NCBI GenBank assembly: GCA_963811825.1 | Contig: CAWESS010000004.1 | Location: forward strand, 1-64,000 | From: Fodinibacter sp963811825 | Lineage (GTDB): Bacteria > Actinomycetota > Actinomycetes > Actinomycetales > Dermatophilaceae | Reading direction: 5' to 3' | Length of the DNA stretch: 64,000 nucleotides | Shown: positions 60,872 to 64,000 of the stretch, in pieces | Layout: each line of letters starts with the position of its first letter | Numbering within the stretch: the stretch's first letter is position 1 | Program-made: the position numbers and the translations under genes | The notes under the pieces: model-generated | Told to the model about the DNA's origin: nothing | What the model saw: only the letters and a program-made list of their open reading frames with translations | Database searches by the model: none

Positions 60872-61648
60872 TCAGCCCTCCCGTTCCTGGAGTCGAGAGG
60901 AGGCAACACGCAGGGCGCCAGGCTGTCCCGTCGGCGTGTTCCCTCCTCTCGACTCGACGCCCGCCGCCAGCTCCAGGCGGGCGGGGTCCCAGTCGGCTCG
61001 GGCCACGGACTCCACGAGCCGCGCGTGCACGATGAAGCGCTCGGTGGCGGAGAACTTGGGGTGGCACGACGTGAGGGTGAGCATCGCCTCGGTGGGTGTG
61101 GCGGCGGCATCCGAGGGCACGGGAGCGATCACCTCGATGTCGCTCGGCAGCACGACCTCTCGCGACTCCACCTCGTAGACGTGCACCGTGTCGGCCGTCT
61201 CGACGACGACGAGGTCACCATCGGCGAGCCGGTCGATGTCGTGCAGCGGCCGCCCGTACGTCGTGCGGTGCCCGGCCAGCGCGAAGTTGCCGACCTGCCC
61301 CGGCCCGGCCGTGCCCACGTAGTGCCCGACTCCCAGCGCCAGCACGTCGCGCCCCGTCCCCTCGATGACCGGCCGCGCGTAGTCGTCCCCGAAGCGGGGG
61401 ATGCGCAGCACGGCGAACGCACCGTCGTCGCCCAGGGCAGCCGGGATGCCGTTCGCGGGCACGGGTTCGGGCGTCGCCTTCGCGCCCTCCCGGGCAAACC
61501 CCTCCTCGAGGGTCGCGACGATCTGGTCCTGCGCGCGGTTCGAGACGACGTCGGTCCACCAGAGCTGCCAGGCGGCGAACAGCAGCACGAGGACGCCGAG
61601 CGTGACGAGCAGCTCGCCGGCCCAGCCGGCGGCGCGGCGGAGGATCAC
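60872..61648 (-). CDS. Class E sortase
   Basis: The protein has 258 residues: an N-terminal membrane anchor (AGELLVTLGVLVLLFAAWQLWW), then the sortase domain with ALAGHRTTYG (His), MLTLTSCHPKFSATERFIVHAR (TLTSC with catalytic Cys, then Arg). Class E sortases attach LAXTG-type proteins to the wall in high-GC Gram-positives. The last 27 residues (ESRGGNTPTGQPGALRVASS...) are encoded by a 64-bp palindromic element and are not part of the family. GTG 61648 overlaps the DUF881 stop. Confidence 0.92.
   Translation of the reverse strand: MILRRAAGWAGELLVTLGVLVLLFAAWQLWWTDVVSNRAQDQIVATLEEGFAREGAKATPEPVPANGIPAALGDDGAFAVLRIPRFGDDYARPVIEGTGRDVLALGVGHYVGTAGPGQVGNFALAGHRTTYGRPLHDIDRLADGDLVVVETADTVHVYEVESREVVLPSDIEVIAPVPSDAAATPTEAMLTLTSCHPKFSATERFIVHARLVESVARADWDPARLELAAGVESRGGNTPTGQPGALRVASSRLQEREG
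60891..60954. repeat. 64-bp palindromic dispersed element, copy 2, inside the sortase 3' end
   Basis: Arms 60891-60911 and 60934-60954 pair at 20 of 21 positions around a 22-nt centre. The arms match copy 1 (36153-36216) almost base for base over AGGAGGCAACACGC. It lies within the coding end of the sortase gene and ends 22 bp downstream of the start codon of the 52-aa gene on the same strand. Confidence 0.85.
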
Positions 61649-62406
61649 GCGGCGGGGACCTCGGCGTGCTGCGGCACGATGGAGCCCACGAAGGCCGGGA
61701 AGGTCTGCTCGCCGACGAGCGCCGAGTCGTAGCCGAGGCCGACGGCGACCGACCACTGGCGCAGGTTCTCGACCTGGGGGTCGTCGTCCAGGGCGTCGCG
61801 CATCGCCCCCGTGTCGCCGATCGCGGTGATGACGTAGGGCGGGGAGTACACGCGCCCCTGGAGGATCAGGGTGTTGCCGACGCAGCGCACGGCACTGGAG
61901 GAGACGACCCGCTGGTCCTGGAGCATCATCGCCTCGGCCCCGCCGGCCCACAGGGCGTTGACGACGGCCTGGACGTCCTGCTGGTGGATGACGTAGTCGT
62001 CGGGGTCGGCGTCGGCCGGCAGCTCCCCGCCCGGCAGCTTCGCGTCGTCGAGGGTGACCCGCAGGGCCGGGCCGACGACCTCGGTGCGGCCGGCGCCGGC
62101 GGCGATCTCGTTGGCCTTGCCCTCGAGCTCGCGGGTCTCGAGGTCGCCGGGCGCCATGGCCGCCGTGGCCTCGTCGACCTGGCTCTGCAGGTCGTTCAGC
62201 CGGGAGGCGTGCTGCTCGTTCGTGCGGTTCTGGGCGCGGATGAGGTCGGGCAGCTCGCCCTGCTCGGGGCGCAGGTCACCGCCCTCGGAGGCGCGAACAC
62301 TGGAGGCGAAGAGAGCACCCGCAACGAGGGCGGCCACCGGGACGAGCCAGGGCCAGGGGGACGGTCGATCGACTCGTCCGCCGTGCGTGCCGACCACTGT
62401 GGCCAC
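61645..62406 (-). CDS. DUF881 family protein
   Basis: The 253-residue protein has one membrane helix (WPWLVPVAALVAGALFASSV), a coiled-coil stretch (IRAQNRTNEQHASRLNDLQSQVDEATAAM) and the DUF881 domain (VVGPALRVTLDDAK, YVIHQQDVQAVVNALWAGGAEAMMLQDQRVVSSSAVRCVGNTLIL read over strands, YVITAIGD). DUF881 proteins sit next to crgA and division genes and are thought to act at the envelope. It is divergent from crgA and overlaps the sortase gene by GTGA. Confidence 0.9.
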   Translation of the reverse strand: MATVVGTHGGRVDRPSPWPWLVPVAALVAGALFASSVRASEGGDLRPEQGELPDLIRAQNRTNEQHASRLNDLQSQVDEATAAMAPGDLETRELEGKANEIAAGAGRTEVVGPALRVTLDDAKLPGGELPADADPDDYVIHQQDVQAVVNALWAGGAEAMMLQDQRVVSSSAVRCVGNTLILQGRVYSPPYVITAIGDTGAMRDALDDDPQVENLRQWSVAVGLGYDSALVGEQTFPAFVGSIVPQHAEVPAA

Positions 62407-62466
62407 CTCCTCTCTGGAACACCCTCTACGCTAGGCCACTACACCAACGCCACGAGGAGACAGTTC

Positions 62467-62718
62467 GTGCCCGAGTCCAAGGGTCGGTCCAAGCCCGCCT
62501 ATGTCCCGCCGCGCTCCGCGCAGAAGGCGCCCGGTCCCAACCCGCGCTGGTTCGTGCCCGTCATGCTCGGCCTCATGCTCACCGGCCTGGTCTGGGTCGT
62601 CACCTACTACATCTCGGGCACCAACGAGTATCCCGTGCCCGCGCTCGGCCGGTGGAACCTCGGCGTCGGCTTCGGCCTGATGATGTCCGGCTTCCTCATG
62701 ACGACCCGCTGGCGCTGA
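62467..62718 (+). CDS. crgA: Cell division protein CrgA
   Basis: The 83-residue protein has two membrane helices (WFVPVMLGLMLTGLVWVVTYYIS and NLGVGFGLMMSGFLMTTRWR) and the conserved PNPRWFVPVM and YPVPALGRWN stretches of CrgA. CrgA binds FtsZ, FtsQ and PBPs at the septum in mycobacteria and streptomycetes. GAGGAGA lies 7 nt before the GTG. Confidence 0.95.
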   Translation: MPESKGRSKPAYVPPRSAQKAPGPNPRWFVPVMLGLMLTGLVWVVTYYISGTNEYPVPALGRWNLGVGFGLMMSGFLMTTRWR

Positions 62719-62733
62719 CCCGACCACCGGGAG

Positions 62734-62755
62734 TTATCCACAGGGGTTGTCCCCA
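62734..62755. promoter_or_regulatory. Two DnaA-box-like sites
   Basis: TTATCCACA (62734-62742) is a perfect DnaA box, and TTGTCCCCA (62747-62755) differs from TTGTCCACA by one base; they start 13 bp apart. They lie in the convergent gap between crgA and the rhomboid gene together with a small hairpin (GGGG-TTGT-CCCC). This may bind DnaA without being an origin. Confidence 0.5.
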
Positions 62756-62794
62756 TTGGGGATGAATCACACCCGTGTAACCCTGTCGAGAACG

Positions 62795-63688
62795 TCAGAC
62801 GACGGCGTACTTGAGCAGGGACAGCACGACGAGCAGCACGAGGATGCCGCCGAGCGCGATCCAGTGCACCCGCCGGTCCACGGGCTTCAGCGGACCGCGG
62901 TCGCGCCCGAGGTAGCCGATGGCCGCAGCGGCTGCGGCACCGGTGACCAGGCCGCCCAGGTGGGCCTGCCACGCGATGTTGGGGATGACGAACCCGATCA
63001 CGGCGTTGATGCCGATCACGACGTACATGCCCGCAGCCGACCGCCCGAGCCGGCGCTGGAGCACGAGGAACGCCCCGAACAGGCCGAACACCGCACCCGA
63101 GGCCCCGACGGCGCCGGTCCACCAGCCGCCGACGTCCCCCGCTGCCAGCTCGGCCGTCGAGGGCGGGCTGGTCAGCAGCAGGTAGAACACGGACCCGCCG
63201 AGCGCGCTCAGCAGGTACAGCGCGACGAACCGGGCCCGGCCGAGCATCGGCTCGAGGTAGGTGCCCATGACCCACAGCGCGTACATGTTGAACGCGATGT
63301 GCATCAGGGAGCCGTGGGCGAACGCCGAGGTGAGGAAGCGCCACGGCTCCTCCATCCCGAGGGCCGGCACGAACATCACGCGCGACGTCATCCCGGGCAC
63401 GGTCTGCTGCGCGAGGAACACGGCGACGCAGATGCCGATGATCGTCATCGTCGCCACCGGGCGCCCGTCGGTCACCGAGCCGCCGAAGACGGTGCGCACC
63501 TGGCGCACCGTCTTCGCTCCCTCGGCGACGCAGTCGACGCACTGGATGCCGACCGCGGCCGGCCGCTGGCACTCGGGGCACGTCGGGCGCATGCACCGCT
63601 GGCAGCGCACGTACGACTCACGGTCGGGGTGCCGAGGGCACACGGGAACCGGTGCCACGGCATCCGGGGATGCCGGTTGCTCAGCCAC
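62795..63688 (-). CDS. Rhomboid family intramembrane serine protease with N-terminal zinc ribbon
   Basis: The protein has 297 residues. Residues 15-55 form a B-box-like zinc ribbon (CPRHPDRESYVRCQRCMRPTCPEC ... QCVDC, read in parts). Six or seven helices follow with rhomboid motifs: FAHGSLMHIAFNMYALWVMG (His and Asn), GASGAVFGLFGAFL (catalytic Ser) and WQAHLGGLVTG (catalytic His). It cleaves membrane proteins within the bilayer; substrates are unknown. It lies between crgA and ppiA, as in mycobacteria. Confidence 0.93.
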   Translation of the reverse strand: MAEQPASPDAVAPVPVCPRHPDRESYVRCQRCMRPTCPECQRPAAVGIQCVDCVAEGAKTVRQVRTVFGGSVTDGRPVATMTIIGICVAVFLAQQTVPGMTSRVMFVPALGMEEPWRFLTSAFAHGSLMHIAFNMYALWVMGTYLEPMLGRARFVALYLLSALGGSVFYLLLTSPPSTAELAAGDVGGWWTGAVGASGAVFGLFGAFLVLQRRLGRSAAGMYVVIGINAVIGFVIPNIAWQAHLGGLVTGAAAAAAIGYLGRDRGPLKPVDRRVHWIALGGILVLLVVLSLLKYAVV

Positions 63689-63730
63689 GTCGGGTCTCCC
63701 GCCTCACGCGTCCGCTACGGCAAGCGAGGC

Positions 63731-64000
63731 TCAGGCCTGGATCTCGACGCGCTCGATGACGACGTCCTCGAGCGGCTTGTCCTGGCCACCGGTGCGCACG
63801 CCGGCGATCTTGTCGACGACCTCGCGGCTCGGGCCGTCGGCGACCTCACCGAAGATGGTGTGCTTGCCGTTGAGCCACGAGGTGGCGCCCACGGTGATGA
63901 AGAACTGCGAGCCGTTGGTGCCCTTGCCCATGCGCTTGCCGGCGTTGGCCATGGCGAGCAGGTAGGGGCGGTCGAACTGCTTGTCGGGGTGGATCTCGTC
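63731..64000 (-). CDS. ppiA: Cyclophilin-type peptidyl-prolyl isomerase, 5' part outside the window
   Basis: The last 90 residues are present: DEIHPDKQFDRPYLLAMANAG, GTNGSQFFIT (cyclophilin active-site motif), WLNGKHTIFGEVADG and the end VVIERVEIQA. The frame runs off the right edge. It catalyses cis-trans isomerisation of proline peptide bonds. Its position next to rhomboid and crgA matches the origin-proximal gene order of mycobacteria. Confidence 0.93.
   Translation of the reverse strand, partial: DEIHPDKQFDRPYLLAMANAGKRMGKGTNGSQFFITVGATSWLNGKHTIFGEVADGPSREVVDKIAGVRTGGQDKPLEDVVIERVEIQA

Noticed and set aside
1..64000. Secondary-metabolite gene cluster
   Set aside because: The AAR-like operon and the catabolic island lack PKS, NRPS or terpene synthase genes, so neither is a typical biosynthetic cluster.

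Overview
The window comes from a high-GC actinobacterium, most likely a member of the Micrococcales and perhaps an Intrasporangiaceae-like genus. Base composition, GTG and TTG starts, many leaderless genes with a TAnnnT -10 box about 6 nt before the start codon, sortase E, CrgA, an IdeR/DtxR box and the fhaA-fhaB-pstP-rodA-pbpA-pknB-trpG cluster all point there. Genus is inference only. The right end (51-64 kb) follows the gene order found near the replication origin of Mycobacterium tuberculosis (tRNA-Leu, fhaA ... pknB, trpG, DUF881, crgA, rhomboid, ppiA), so oriC is probably not far beyond the right edge.

Layout. 0-21.8 kb holds mostly single genes: a DUF2510 membrane protein, a membrane-embedded alpha/beta hydrolase, hemerythrin, 1-Cys peroxiredoxin, an M43 metalloprotease, an ABC-F ATPase, a secreted phosphodiesterase, a TetR/DUF2867 divergon, an AAA ATPase, a ZIP transporter, a Fpg/Nei glycosylase, an App1-type phosphatase, a MazG-like protein, a Lon-N protein, a DEAD-box RNA helicase with a structured leader and an M50 protease. 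21.9-25.3 kb is an envelope-signalling operon: sigma factor, membrane Ser/Thr kinase, lipoprotein, OmpA-like protein. 25.3-32.1 kb is a catabolic island: IclR regulator, amidohydrolase, type III CoA-transferase, citryl-CoA-lyase-like protein, LigB and LigA extradiol dioxygenase subunits, and an MDR dehydrogenase. 32.1-41.7 kb holds a DoxX protein, a large secreted ExeM/NucH-type nuclease, small DUF proteins and a DUF3516 helicase. 41.7-46.8 kb is an iron-linked region: bfd-bfr diverges across an IdeR box from an operon of a 53-aa ORF, an acyl-ACP-reductase-like protein, an NDH-2-like flavoprotein, an SDR and an E2-type acyltransferase. 46.8-52.2 kb holds a spermidine-synthase-like membrane protein coupled to a VapBC pair, an FMO/MarR divergon, tRNA-Leu(CAG) and a pirin. 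52.3-64 kb is the cell-division and Ser/Thr phosphorylation cluster.

Two properties run through the whole window. First, at least 23 single-base frame breaks interrupt otherwise well-conserved genes, nearly all explained by one extra or one missing base. They look like uncorrected sequencing errors rather than decay, so I annotate the broken genes as single genes and give the break positions. Second, the octamer GGATGCCG/CGGCATCC occurs about 100 times by my manual count, on both strands and in all reading frames, where base composition predicts about five. This suggests an unidentified DNA-level function.

The best candidates for something undescribed are the IdeR-box operon around the cyanobacterial-type acyl-ACP-reductase homologue, the catabolic island that pairs a ring-cleaving dioxygenase with CoA-transferase and citryl-CoA-lyase genes, the GGATGCCG motif, and a 64-bp palindromic element present twice, once inside the 3' end of the sortase gene.
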